From the NCBI GenBank assembly GCA_949130485.1, contig OX422183.1, positions 8,460,636-8,524,635 on the forward strand: a DNA stretch of 64,000 bases, in the 5' to 3' direction. The notes beneath the pieces were generated by a model. That model made no database searches, had not been told where the DNA came from, and saw only the letters and a program-made list of their open reading frames with translations. Source of the DNA: Agelas oroides. Lineage: Eukaryota; Porifera; Demospongiae; Agelasida; Agelasidae. Made by a program: the position numbers and the translations under genes. Of the stretch, positions 32,007-42,656 are shown in pieces. Numbering within the stretch: position 1 is the stretch's first letter; each line of letters begins with the position of its first letter.

Positions 32007-35000
32007 CATCCATGAACTCCTCTCACACACACACCTCAGGTACCTGTGTCGTGTGGAGGAAATGCGTCAAAGTCTGAGAATCATCCACCAGTGTCTGAAC
32101 AAGATGCCCGAGGGAGAGATCCGCGTGGATGATGCCAAGATTATGCCTCCCAGGAGGGGGGAGATGAAGGTGAGACTGTGGGAGTGCGGGGACGAGGGGA
32201 TGGGTGCAGGGTGGACAATGCCAAGATTATGCCTCCCAGGTGGGGAGAGATGAAGGTGAGAGTGTGGGGAGAGGGGATGGGTGAAGGGTGGACGATGCCA
32301 AGATTATCCCTCCCAGGAGGGGGGAAATGAAGGTGAGAGTGTACCCTTTAACCACATGACGAGTATACTTGTCTGGCCATTTCTCTCCTTTTTAACACAA
32401 ACAGGCATAGAAACCGCTTCTCTGCCTTTGTAGGGACTCTATTTCTGGCAGCTTTCATTCAGGAGAAGCATTCACTGGTCAGAGAGCCCTAACCATTGTA
32501 AGCTCGCTAATGAGTGGGTGTGGCCAAGGCCATGAACCCCAAGAAAATTGGTGGAAGAATCTTTGGCTCAAGTTTCCAGTGCCAGCTTATATAATTGCAG
32601 CATAAGTAGACATATGAGGTATCCATAGCTTCAGAAAGGCTTCTAGAAAGTTAAATGTAGTGTGTAATGGGTTAATGGTACATGTATTTGTTGGTCAGAT
32701 ATGGATTGTCTTTTATGTAGAAGGCTGTGGAGTGAGCACAGTGGTCATTTAGTGGGTGTGAATGGGCTAAGTGCATGTAGAGAGTTTTTTGGTGTGCATA
32801 GTACGTTGGCAAAATTGCACAAGATGTAGGGATGGTGTGAAATTGTGGCGGTGTCATTCCCATCTAGTTTTTGTTGGGTTCCATCCCTACATGTCCTTGT
32901 CTCTGTGCAGGATTCCATGGAGGCGCTCATCCACCACTTCAAGCTGTTCACCGAGGGTTTCCAGGTTCCCCCCGGGGCCACATACACTGTGGTGGAGGCA
33001 CCCAAGGTAGGAAACAAGGAAGGGAGGATAGATTTGTAACCAGGCCTTACTTGCTCCCCTTCAGGGAGAACACAGCTGCCCCATGTATTCTCATTCCCAG
33101 GCCTTATGGTGGGAAGGCCTGGGAATGAGGCTAGCTAGCTGCCCCATGTATTCTCATTCCCAGGCCTTATGGTGGGAAGGCCTGGGAATGAGGCTAGCTG
33201 CCCCATATGCAGAGCAAGGCACATGTAGTCGTTACTGAGTTGTATTCCAAGCAATTCCTTTGCAGTTGTTTCCAATTACCTACAAGCAGGAGTTGCTCCA
33301 GGAATAGAGAGCTGGGCGTCCCGAAGCACATGCGAAAGCACAGCTGCCCCATGTATCCTCATTCCCAGGCCTTCCAACTGGATGGTGGGAAGGCCTGGGA
33401 ATGAGGCAGAGCAAGGCACATGTATTCATTACTGGTTCTGTATTTCAAGCAATTACCGTATAGCGCTAAATTTTCGCAGGTCTTTAATTTCGTGAATTTT
33501 CAACCATTCAAGAAAATATTTCAATGAAAATTTGTTGACATGTGACACACTGTTTTCATGCTCTGACTGCAAGAGCGTCGATGGACACAACATCCCGGAG
33601 CTAAGCTGTCGAATCCGCAAGAACTCTCTCCAAGGAGATACCTTCGAAGTAGGCATTGTTGTGCTGACAGTTGCGAGCTCGAGTGGACGACGACAGGATG
33701 ACGGTGCATGTTAGATAACCAGGCTTGTATGCCACGCCCATAGTATATTACGTGTGTGGCGTGCGCGTGCAGCAAATTCATGAAATTGTTTCAACAAAAT
33801 ATTGAAAATCGGTATTTGCAAAAATTTAGACCCTTGAAAATTAAGCGCTATATGGTAGTAATTACTTACAAGGAGGGATTGCTCCAGGAATAGGGAGCTG
33901 GGCGTCCCGAAGCATATGCGAAAGCAGCTTGAGTAGCCATTTTCAATGCCACATGGCTTGACTGTACCATAACTAGACTAGTACACTCTAAATTAACGAA
34001 GATTCAATTTTGTCCTTGGGTAAACGTGTAAGCAATGCCAATGTGCAGTTCATTGTTGTATGCCCAGCACTCGCAGCCAATGTGGACCCCCAAAGAGGTC
34101 GTTTGTGAAGTAGTTAGGTGTCTACACTTAGCTGGCAGGCGTCCGGACTGGACACCCTCTAGCGCAAACACTGCTTACAAGTCGATCAAGATTGTTCCCA
34201 GGCCTTGCATGTTTGTCGTGCGAAATTATTTCGTCAAAATTTTCAAGAACTGCTATTCGGCAAAAAATTTTAGACCCTCGAAAATTTAGCACTATACGGT
34301 ATGACAACCAACCCTGCTAGCTACGTACATGTGGCACATGTATGTTACCGGTACCCATGCTCTTCTAATTCGTACTGCAAGCAATGTGGGAGGCTGGAAC
34401 AATGGTCAGTATGATGCTAAGTTGTGTGTGGGATGTGTGCCAATTGGCACAGTGACAATCCCTCACCTCTCTCTCCACTTCAGGGTGAGTTTGGTGTGTA
34501 CCTGGTGTCTGATGGGAGTAGCAGACCATACCGCTGCAGAATCAGAGCTCCCGGCTTCTTTCATCTGGTACGTGAACGCTTTAGCATTGCATTTGCTGGA
34601 TATACAGCTGATGTTTGGCCTTTCTAAGCATCAGTCTATGGTATATACTGTATACAGTGGAACCCCACTTAACGGACCCCCTGAACAGCAGACACCTATG
34701 ATATAACGAACAATTCCGAAAGTCCTGACTGTCCTTCCATTCACTTCAATACTTGCAACCCCTGAACAGCAGACACCCCACTACTGGGGTCCAAATTGTA
34801 CACAAAACAGTATTTAATGACCCCGATTTAGTGGACACTCATCGACCTTTTCAGCAAGATTGTCCACCACTGCTGCTGGAATTAACAACTTGACATTAGA
34901 TTAGCGCTGTTACTCGTAATACTAGCCTCTGCTTGGCCTTCCCCGCTAGTGTACAGCAAGGGAAAGCTCTGAAAACGTAGCCGTATTCAGCCTGATTATG

Positions 35001-36085
35001 CAATACCACGCCAACTGGAAATATACCGAAAGCCCCTGAGTTAGGGACACCTCACTATAAGGGAAAAAATGTTGGTTCCCAATGGTGTCTAGAGGGGGTT
35101 CCACTGTATGTCATATTGGAGGTCAAGCGCTATGTGTAGAGGTTAGTACCGATCTCTTAGCACAAGTGACATAATGTGCTGTGGTGAACACTGAATTCTT
35201 AAGTCTACTAAGTAAGGCCCCAATTCGTTGATTATTAGTTTCTCATCGACCACCCGCATGGATTTTCTGCAATCGAATTTATCACCATTATTTTTATTTG
35301 CACATATCAGTGACATTAAACGAACCAGCGATAGACGTCATGAGCATAGCGATGAACGTATCACTAACAAACGTGTCTGTATAGTGTACAGCATCCAAAA
35401 GAACCCTTCTACAATGGCTGATAAAATTAGCACTGATCATCCTACCATCATGTTTGTCAACTTCTTTCATGAAAAATATAACGTAATGGTAATACCTGCC
35501 TGCCCGGATTGTGTGCAGGGGAAGCACCTGATAAGAAATTGAAGATCAACTAACTTTGTGTATCACTCCTCAGCAGGGTTCTCACTAGAAATCCTAAAGG
35601 CCTAGTGAACCCTGCTCCTCAGAAAGGACTCTTGAGGTAGCATTAAACTCCCTCATATTGAAACTGGTTTTGCTCTTTGGACTTCAACGTAAATGTACTT
35701 GCTGACTTGGTGTACTTTAGTTCATTATCTGTCTCTGCAGTGGTAACCTCTTATTGTAATTTGATTCAGCAGGCTGCACTGGACAAGATGAGCAAGGGAC
35801 ACATGCTAGCTGATGCAGTAGCCATCATTGGTAAGTAGCTAGTTACTGAAAAGAAAGATGCTTCAAGGTACTTTAAGTCAGCTGCAATAAAGGCACAAAA
35901 GAGTGCATTTTCTTGACTCGTCTACCAATGGTTTGTGCTTCATTTTAATTACACATGCAGAATATTGAATTCCGCAATTGACTTAACCACACACAGAATT
36001 CAACTTTATTACATTGCATAATTACTTGTTGCTTTCTCTCTGTGCAGGGACTCAGGACATTGTATTTGGAGAAATTGACCGATAG
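28413..36085 (+). CDS. NDUFS2: NADH dehydrogenase (ubiquinone) iron-sulfur protein 2, 49-kDa subunit, C-terminal half
   Basis: Seven exons with matching phases: 28413-28565, 31601-31806, 32040-32169, 32911-33006, 34484-34567, 35773-35830 and 36048-36085 (TAG). The product matches the 3' half of the complex I 49-kDa (NuoD/NDUFS2) subunit: [111 protein letters not shown] and [11 protein letters not shown], ending as the family does. In mitochondria the subunit helps build the quinone-binding site of complex I. The first half of the protein (about 240 residues, including the FGPQHPAAHG segment) was not found upstream, so the gene is 5'-incomplete in this assembly. Introns contain several transposons and CA/GT microsatellites, and one exon end is triplicated. 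Confidence 0.96.
28622..29730 (+). mobile_element. ~1.1-kb TIR element in an NDUFS2 intron
   Basis: Inverted repeats of about 85-90 bp: aatggccgacttgcatgata ... on the left, with the right end catcatgcaagtcggccatt. Arms continue through gactggggtaaaa and the matching ttttaccccagcc. No transposase was recognised. It shares its terminus with the element at 19136. Confidence 0.85.
29771..30182 (+). mobile_element. 412-bp MITE with long TIRs
   Basis: Left arm atagaccttatgcaa ... cgtgaaatggatagtggacg; right arm cactatccatttcacg ... ttgcataaggtctat. The arms also share ccattttgagtggcaa. There is no coding capacity. Confidence 0.85.
30183..30431. other. Intron sequence with CA-rich simple repeats
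   Basis: Diverged cacac/ctcacac repeats. No gene was seen. Confidence 0.5.
30432..31017 (+). mobile_element. 586-bp TAGCCTCG-family MITE with ~65-bp TIRs
   Basis: The left end tagcctcgttcccaggcg and the right end cgcctgggaacgaggcta continue inward as ~65-bp arms (to tgtttgcgcatgcg / cgcatgcgcaaaca). Flanking 9-mers gatctagcc and actctagcc match at 7 of 9 positions, consistent with a 9-bp target duplication. Confidence 0.85.
31024..31515. repeat. TAGCCTCG-type MITE pair flanking an intron segment
   Basis: cctcattcccagtccttccc at the left and gggaagacctgggaatgagg at the right are inverted ends enclosing about 450 bp. Shorter inner copies (gcttgcagtatgcaaaaac, cctgcataccacaagcaatc) mirror each other. 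Confidence 0.65.
31542..31599 (+). repeat. (CA)n microsatellite at an NDUFS2 acceptor
   Basis: About 28 CA units run directly into the ag acceptor of the exon starting at 31601, leaving no conventional polypyrimidine tract. Confidence 0.97.
31807..32004 (+). repeat. (GT)n tract starting at an NDUFS2 donor
   Basis: About 200 bp of GT-rich repeat begins at the donor of the 31601-31806 exon. It is complementary to the (CA)n on the other side of the exon. Confidence 0.97.
32170..32345 (+). repeat. Two intronic copies of the end of the preceding NDUFS2 exon
   Basis: The exon end (gatgccaagattatgcctcc ... gatgaag then gtgaga) is repeated with its donor. Donors lie at 32170 (true), 32256 and 32333, i.e. 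offsets of 86 and 77 bp. Confidence 0.95.
33060..33410 (+). repeat. Tandem TAGCCTCG-type MITE copies in an NDUFS2 intron
   Basis: Two adjacent copies of ctgccccatgtattctcatt ... gggaaggcctgggaatgagg (33073-33195) and a third diverged copy at 33340-33405. Confidence 0.85.
33457..33855 (+). mobile_element. ~400-bp MITE with CCGTATAGCGC ends inserted in a duplicated segment
   Basis: The ends ccgtatagcgctaaattttc and gaaaattaagcgctatatgg are inverted. The flanks (ttcaagcaattac on the left, aattacttacaaggagggattg on the right) match a nearby uninterrupted copy at 33240-33345 (ccaattacctacaagcagga). A related end lies at about 34215-34302. Confidence 0.8.
34655..35106 (+). mobile_element. pogo/Tigger-like MITE, CAGTGGAACCCC ends
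   Basis: The left end cagtggaaccccactta and the right end gggggttccactg lie inside TA dinucleotides, as expected for Tc1/mariner superfamily members. There is 452 bp of non-coding interior. Confidence 0.85.
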
Positions 36086-36739
36086 CACTATTTATATACA
36101 GCACAAAACTTGTATTATTGTTGTGTATGTTACCATTTCTGTCATCATTCCTTACGTTGAAGAAACCTGCCAATCCCCATAACACACGTAAGATTGTAGA
36201 TTCTAAGAACTAAATTGTGAGACAAAATAGAGTAGCATGTGCGGCGTTAAAAGGTAGTAATTATTTAAATTTGAGGTACTTTGTGTATGTATTCGGACAC
36301 ACAAAATGGAAGCACATGACACTACTACCGTAGAAACCAAAACACATGGTGATAGGGACAACTTGTATGATGTGCTTTTGCAGGCTTCTTGTTCTGGTTG
36401 TAGTAGGCCACCAAACCAGTATTAAATCAGTATGTGGTCAACAATACACATGCTTTACAAATCCCATATATGCACATGTCCTACATGCCGGCTGATACAA
36501 ATTGGTCCAATCAGAATGCTCAATTGCCACATGTAGCTCTAGACATATATAGCTATATAGCTACAGCAGATCACTATATCAAAGGACTGAATTACAAAAT
36601 GAACCATGCTTGACTATTGGATGATATACTGGATTTCTATGGGCTTGCACAAAAGGTAAGCAATAATGTATCCTGGGGGAGTAATTGCCCAATTTATAAC
36701 CATATTTGAATTGGTGTGCATCATTTGGAATATTACCTG
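36086..36739. other. NDUFS2 3' flank
   Basis: AT-rich. A probable 3' UTR and downstream sequence; no further gene was recognised. Confidence 0.4.
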
Positions 36740-36747
36740 TGCAGCAA

Positions 36748-37707
36748 GCGAGGGGTCCGTCACGGCGCGGTTCGGCGTACGAGATTTCGAAATCCAGTGG
36801 ATTTAGGTGGATTTCTGGATTTCAGTTTGGATTTCTGGATTTCTGGATTTCAAAGTGGATTTCTGGATTTCAAAGTGGATTTCTGGATTTCAAAGTGGAT
36901 TTCTGGATTTCAAGTGGATTTCTGGATTTCAAAGTGGATTTCTGGATTTCAAGCGGATTTCTGGATTTCAAGTGGATTTCTGGATTTCAAAGTGGATTTC
37001 TGGATTTCAAGCGGATTTCTGGATTTCAAAGCGGATTTCTGGATTTCGCTATTTCTGAAGATACAGCTCATGAACAATCATGAACCACATTCCTCTCAGC
37101 CTATATGCTAACAGAATACAATGTCACAGGCAGTTCACCGCTACATAGCGCATAGGCAGCGTGTTCGTTGATTGTCATACATATACATACGCATACTGCG
37201 TGTTCGTTGATTGTCATACATATTCATATGCGTACTGCATGTTAGTTACATACATATTCATACCGTACTGCATGTTCGTCATACATAATACATCTGACAA
37301 TTGCAATTACATCACCTTGGAAGAATGACCTTTGTACCCGACCGCGAAGATCGGCCGGGTACAAAGGTCATTCATTGTGGTGACGTTCTATTACGTCATA
37401 GAAAATCAGTGCACGTGCACGTCCTTGTAGTGTACATGTAATTAATGTAAAGTATACGGATATTTGCGGAGTATTTTAATAGAATCCTGAATTGGATTTC
37501 CGGATTTCAGTGGATTTCTGGATTTCAGATTGGATTTCTGGATTTCAGATTGGATTTCTGGATTTCAGAGTGGATTTCTGGATTTCAGATTGGATTTCTG
37601 GATTTCATAGTGGATTTCTGGATTTCTGGATTTCACAGTGGATTTCTGGATTTCAGTTTGGATTTCTGCCGACGGTGTACGAGATTTCTTTCGTGACGGA
37701 CCCCTCG
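36748..37707 (+). mobile_element. 960-bp MULE-like MITE with internal TGGATTTC tandem repeats
   Basis: The perfect 16-bp TIR cgaggggtccgtcacg ... cgtgacggacccctcg is flanked by the 8-bp duplication gcagcaag (36740-36747 and 37708-37715). Subterminal arrays of a ~20-bp unit (tggatttctggatttcaaag) lie at about 36805-37045 and 37490-37670. A hairpin (cctttgtacccgacc ... ggccgggtacaaagg) lies at 37326-37372. A second family member is at 57300. Confidence 0.93.
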
Positions 37708-38024
37708 GCAGCAAGTTGAAGCATAGCCAAGGGCCACCCATCCAATTTGTCAGTAGCCCCACCCAAAATTTGAGTCATTGCGCTTGCAACAGACCTGTTT
37801 AGTGGCAGTGGAAGTCAGAAGAGCAGTGTTCCAAAGCTTTGTAGCTTCGCCCTTGTAGCTATAACTTGTAGCAATTAAAGTCCCCTCCCACACCCACACT
37901 CGAGAATCCGTGCGGCGCATTCTTTAGCGCCTAGCAACACCCCTGATGGGGTGCGCTTTAGACTGGCAAGCTTGAGCGATCAGTTCACTGCATAGTTGTA
38001 AGTTTGGTACTCAAAGGTTGACAT

Positions 38025-38370
38025 CTCTGCGCAGTGTTTCATTTCCGGGACTTGTATGTAAAACATCTCTGACTTTCTCTTCTGAATTGAGACCATTTTT
38101 TCGTGATTGACTCTTTGTCTGGAGGACTTCTAAAATGCCCTCTTCCACTCAAGATGAAACAGCTATGCCTTGCTGTCTTGCTCTTCTGTCTCATGAATCA
38201 ACTTTTTGGTGACCAAGTGAGTTGGCATACTTTGTTATTGGGAGCTGAAGTGATGTACGCCAACGATCATCTTGTTTGACTGCAGGTGGATTGATCTCAA
38301 GTAGCTAGCTAGTAGATCATGTGTTTCATTTCTGGATCATGAGTGCAACACATCTTCAAAATTAAGGTGG
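38025..38370. pseudogene. Rearranged DDX10 fragment
   Basis: Two adjoining stretches resemble DDX10 as it reads on this strand. 38028-38205 matches about 12350-12560 (tcttctgaattgagaccatt, gacttctaaaatgccctctt). 38211-38370 matches about 12247-12400 (gtttgactgcaggtggattg, gtgtttcatttctggatcat). The order is swapped and the pieces overlap in source, with many substitutions and indels, so it is non-functional. Confidence 0.85.
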
Positions 38371-38647
38371 CACGCCCGTCACTCAGCGGAGGGTTAACGA
38401 AAACATAAACCTGGGTTACAGTCAGGACCAGGGTTACTCATAGTTTCAGGGTTAGGGTTTGCTTTAGGGCAATCTTGCTTTGCCTAATTTTAAAAAGGGT
38501 TTTAGTAGCTCATTAATATATTCATAACCCCAAAATTGCCACTGATGGACGCATCTACATGCTCACTGTAGGTAGCGTCCTAACCACTAATGTATCTCAA
38601 ACCAATCTATGTCACCTTTTGTTCAGAGCTACTCTCAAAGTCAGGCT
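38366..38647 (+). repeat. Dispersed unclassified repeat, copy A (partial)
   Basis: Contains acataaacctgggttacagt, cagggttagggtttg, gatggacgcatctacatgct and agagctactctcaaagtcag. It is shared with copies at 59695-61290 (plus) and about 63182-63870 (minus). Confidence 0.85.
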
Positions 38648-39200
38648 AGACTGTCGCTAATGGCTCTCCAGAGGAGATTGGAAGCTAGTAATTAGTGATA
38701 CGCGCGAGGCAGCAATTAGTGCTACGTGATGATGTAATCATACTGACTGCCGTAGAGGCCCACAGTGAAAGGTCAACTCGATTTACACAAGCAGCTTTCG
38801 TTTGTTTGGGACGAAACTCACTCAGTGGATACTGCCAGGTGCGCTCTAGATCGACCGCTATAGCTCTTCCTTACACGCAAAGCATTTGAGTGTTTCCTTG
38901 GGAATCCCCACGGAAAATTCTGCGTATCATAAAATCCCATAGAGGTCGATCTAGATCCATGGAGACTATACAGGGCCAAACATTTGCCATCACGAAATGG
39001 GACCTATGGTGACACAGGATTTTACAGTACCTTCTGCTAAGATAGTTTGGGCTGCTTGTGTAAATCGAGTTGACCTTTCACTGTGGGCCTCTACGGCAGT
39101 CAGTATGATTATGTCATCACGTAGCACTAATTGCTGCCTCGCGCATATCACTAATTACTAGCTTCCAATCTCCTCTGGAGAGCCATTAGCGACAGCAACG
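38648..39200 (+). mobile_element. ~550-bp TIR element with ~150-bp arms
   Basis: The left arm gtcgctaatggctctccag ... gtaaatcgagtt region is mirrored on the right (aactcgatttacac equivalents ... ctctggagagccattagcga). It interrupts the dispersed repeat copy A. Confidence 0.85.
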
Positions 39201-39840
39201 CAGTCACTTAATTTTAACCCCTTGGCCACGTACTAGAGAGTATATGCGCATGCGCGCAATCGGTTGTATCGCCCCCAGAACGAAGCGGCACGGTTGCAGC
39301 ACGACTGTGGGTATGAGAATACATTCAGAGGTGCCTCCAGCATCAATAGGTGGTTGTAGGATCTTTTATTATTGCACTCGTGAAATCTACTGTGATTCAT
39401 CTCATCCCCATGGAATGGAAATGTGCTAGGTTCTACAGTTAGTGTCTCCTGATATACTGTAGTTCATAATCCACAGAATGCTTTGAAGTGTTAGTTACTA
39501 ATACAAAATTAATAATATTTAATCAATGATTGTGCTGTCTACAAAGTATAATAGTCCTGCTGGCATGCAACTTGTCCAACTTGCACGTCTGTTTGGCAAG
39601 TTCACAGCCACAATGGATTCAACAATAATTGAACCGCTTCTGTAGTTCAGCAATTCTGTCACCTTAGGTAATAGGTATCCACTCATCTCTTTGATGACAG
39701 ACTGTAGAAAAGGTATTTGTAATGAGGAGACAATTACCAAAGTTCACTGCCTGGTATATTTGGTGCAGCAAGCCTATAAAGGAGTAATGATTGTGTAGTC
39801 AATATGGCATTCAAGGTATAGTATTGCCTCTAATGGAATG
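39201..39840. other. Intergenic, no gene recognised
   Basis: Short open frames only, with no recognisable domain. Confidence 0.4.
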
Positions 39841-39850
39841 TACCTGCCAC

Positions 39851-39896
39851 TAGCCTCGTACCCAGGCTCCTCCGGAGGAGCCTGGGTACAAGGCTA
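39851..39896. mobile_element. 46-bp minimal palindromic TAGCCTCG MITE
   Basis: tagcctcgtacccaggctcc meets its reverse complement with almost no loop. It is flanked by acctgccac on both sides (39842-39850 and 39896-39904), a 9-bp target duplication sharing one base with the end. Confidence 0.9.
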
Positions 39897-40276
39897 CCTG
39901 CCACAACATTTCAGCATACCCCCATCTCTATTTTGTGTTACATGTAAGCGGAACTTGAAAACTTGGGGAGCATGAATAGTATCAGGTGGACACAAGACAG
40001 GCAGGACCAACTAAATTCAGAAGATTCATCCTCGAGTGGGAAGCATAGTGTCCCGCAAGAGCACATGATGATGTCATTATTGCCTCCTCCCTCCACAATA
40101 TAAATGATGTGATCATGCGCTCTTGTATCCTGTCAACCTTTCATTTCTCGTATCTTTGTATTTACTGCACGGTCAACTAGCTGTGCATTAACTTAGAAGA
40201 ATTTGCATTAAAACACCAATTCATGACTGCTATCTGTATGAACCCCCTTTCTTAGTATTCCAGTTCCATGGTAATG

Positions 40277-40967
40277 CAGGCCCATAGCCAGGATTTTTGG
40301 AAGGGGGTGTCTGGTGTGTGTGTGTGTATGCATGCATGCATGCAAGACTAGGGGAGTGTGGGGGCATGCTCCCCCAGGAAATTTTTAGAAATTAGATACT
40401 CTGAGATTGCTTCTGAGGCTGTTTTAGGACAGAAGCAGAGCAGTAGTAGCTACATGGATAGCAGAGTATTTGCATCCAATTTTTGGCTGTCCATATATGC
40501 ATTTTGCTAAGCCAGCTGACATCGAATTTTCCACGAAAGAAGGTACTACAGTTGGCAAAACAGCAGGTGAGGCAGCAGATGGTGAAACAGTATGCAGAGA
40601 ATATGTCGAGCTTATACGACAGCAAGATGTCTTATGACTCCAGGCTGTTCACTTGCCGCTTGATTGTTGGCAGTGACTCACTAGGACAACTGGTGAATTC
40701 TCGAGTGCCTGAAATAGCGATTCATTTACGCAGCGGCCTTACACACGCGTTCCACATTCATCCACAGGTCATCCATAAACAGACTGGGTGCATAGCTACA
40801 ACCAAACTCGTTTGGACAGGGGCGATTCTCAAGGGCAGTGAGGCTAGTGGACTACTTACAAACAGTAGGGCATTTAGAACGTATAGCTAGGCGGTGTATA
40901 CATCTTTTTGGAGGCTAAAAGGGGGGTTTGAGCGAACCCCCTTGAACCCCCCCTGCCTATGGGCCTG
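40277..40967 (+). mobile_element. 691-bp TIR element, CAGGCCCATAG ends
   Basis: The left end caggcccatagccagg and the right end cctgcctatgggcctg are flanked by taatg on both sides (40272-40276, 40968-40972). The interior has a 135-codon frame of no recognised family. Confidence 0.85.
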
Positions 40968-42443
40968 TAATGTGCCAGATTGGATGTCGAGTGTCCATTA
41001 TGAGCACCGAATCAAAACATTTCTCCAACACTTACTGCAATTGGGGCTTATGTGACCTCCAGTTTGTTGTTGGCCGGGTCACACACCTCCTCACATCCAC
41101 CTGATGTCATCCACTTTTTCAACAACACTAAGGCCACACAAACTACATTATTAGTTTTCACTCACCTCCAGATGGAAACGGAAGCAGATGGGAGTTATTT
41201 CATTGAATGTCTAGAGAGACATTTCTTCGTCTACTGTGAAACCGGGGTACGCTACTCTCTGATGTTAATCCTGGCTCAGTTTTAAAACTTTTATATGCAC
41301 TCGACATAGCCAAATTGATAAGCAGCAGCATGAACACTGCACAATTAAGGTGCCACATAGCGCTATAAGTAATGTAGTAGGTGTGTGTGCCAGAAGCATG
41401 CGGGCAGGGACGAGAAACTAATATTGCTTTCCTGGTCTAATGCAAAGAACATCTAAACTAGGGTAGGCCTGGTCTGCTGGTGCTCACTTCAACTTTCTGT
41501 TTGTAATATGGTACTACTAGCCTTGTGCCCAGGCCGTTTGGAGGGGAAAAGGCGTGGGAACGAGACTACAGACATGCAGACTACATAGAACTGGCCAACA
41601 CATGCTAGCTAGTCAACATCACCTGTCGACAAGCACTTTTTCCGAGAATGACCATCACTTTCCACTTTAAGCGCAAAGCTCGAGCTGTGGTGAGTACTTA
41701 TTGCGTAAGAAAGGGGTTATTAAAGTTAAGTGGCTTGATAATGCTCTCCTCGCGGTAAGTTTATAACGGTTCTAACTTTTGAACTAAGCAGTTTTAGAGA
41801 AAACGGCTTTTTCTTTCTACTGCATTTTCCGCGCTGTAGCCGCTGATACCTCTCGTTGGACGCCTAAAAGCGCGAGAAGGCAGAATAGAGAAAACCGGGA
41901 CACACACACAGACAGCTGTAACCCTCGTCGCGCATGCGCGCCGAGGGTTAATGCTGTGATCATGCACTTTTCTCGATCTCTGAACTATGCATGCATCTTA
42001 TGACTGCATGTCTTTCATGCTATATGCAGGAGCTGCTGAACAATTGAATCAAACATGCTGTGTAGGTACAAGCGGTGAAGAAAGCAACTCTACCTTTAAT
42101 TCCTCCCCATTTCAATGAACATGCATCCATTGAAGTCCATGTCCTCAAGTGATATAGCATGGAAACTGCATGCAGAGATGTTTATGTTCAGTTAATTTCA
42201 CACATTGAAACATGCATGTCCTCCCTTGTGTTCGTGCATGATACTGGTAATTATTATGGTTGAAATTTTAGAAGCATTCAGGGCAACTAACTGCATGATG
42301 TATAACAAACTGGACAGTAGTGTGTTAACAAAGAATAAAAGTTGACAGTGATGGATGCATGCAGTCATCATGTTGACTCCATATATTTACATCACCTACT
42401 TGAAGGAATAACCAGTGACTATACATAAATACCAAGCAAACAC
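40968..42443. other. Intergenic, no gene recognised
   Basis: Contains a TAGCC(T)TGTG/GAGACTA MITE at about 41519-41567 and a small GC hairpin at 41921-41952 (taaccctcg ... cgagggtta). No coding signal was seen. Confidence 0.5.
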
Positions 42444-42618
42444 TGTAAGAGGATGAACTCTGAACTTTGAACCGGAACATATAGACCGAGTCACATGTAT
42501 CACGTTATTTACAATCCAGTGACGTTTGTATTCTGTTGATAAGCTGCTATTACTTGTTGATTGTGTTATTGCGCCTTCCCTCGTCGCCACTCATTCGGTA
42601 ATCGCTGTCCTCCCTACA
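42444..42618 (+). repeat. 5' LTR
   Basis: Starts TGTAAG and ends CTACA; 175 bp. It is shorter than the 3' LTR mainly through a missing internal segment around gtcacatgtctcactct. Confidence 0.93.
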
Positions 42619-42656
42619 TGGCGCTGCGAGCAGCTGCTCTCTAATTAGAACCCATC

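Noticed and set aside
31508-32253. His/Thr- or Cys/Val-rich ORFs
   Set aside because: Translations of (CA)n and (GT)n tracts around a real NDUFS2 exon.
40483-40890. 135-codon ORF inside the 40277 element as a transposase
   Set aside because: No catalytic motif or known domain could be recognised.
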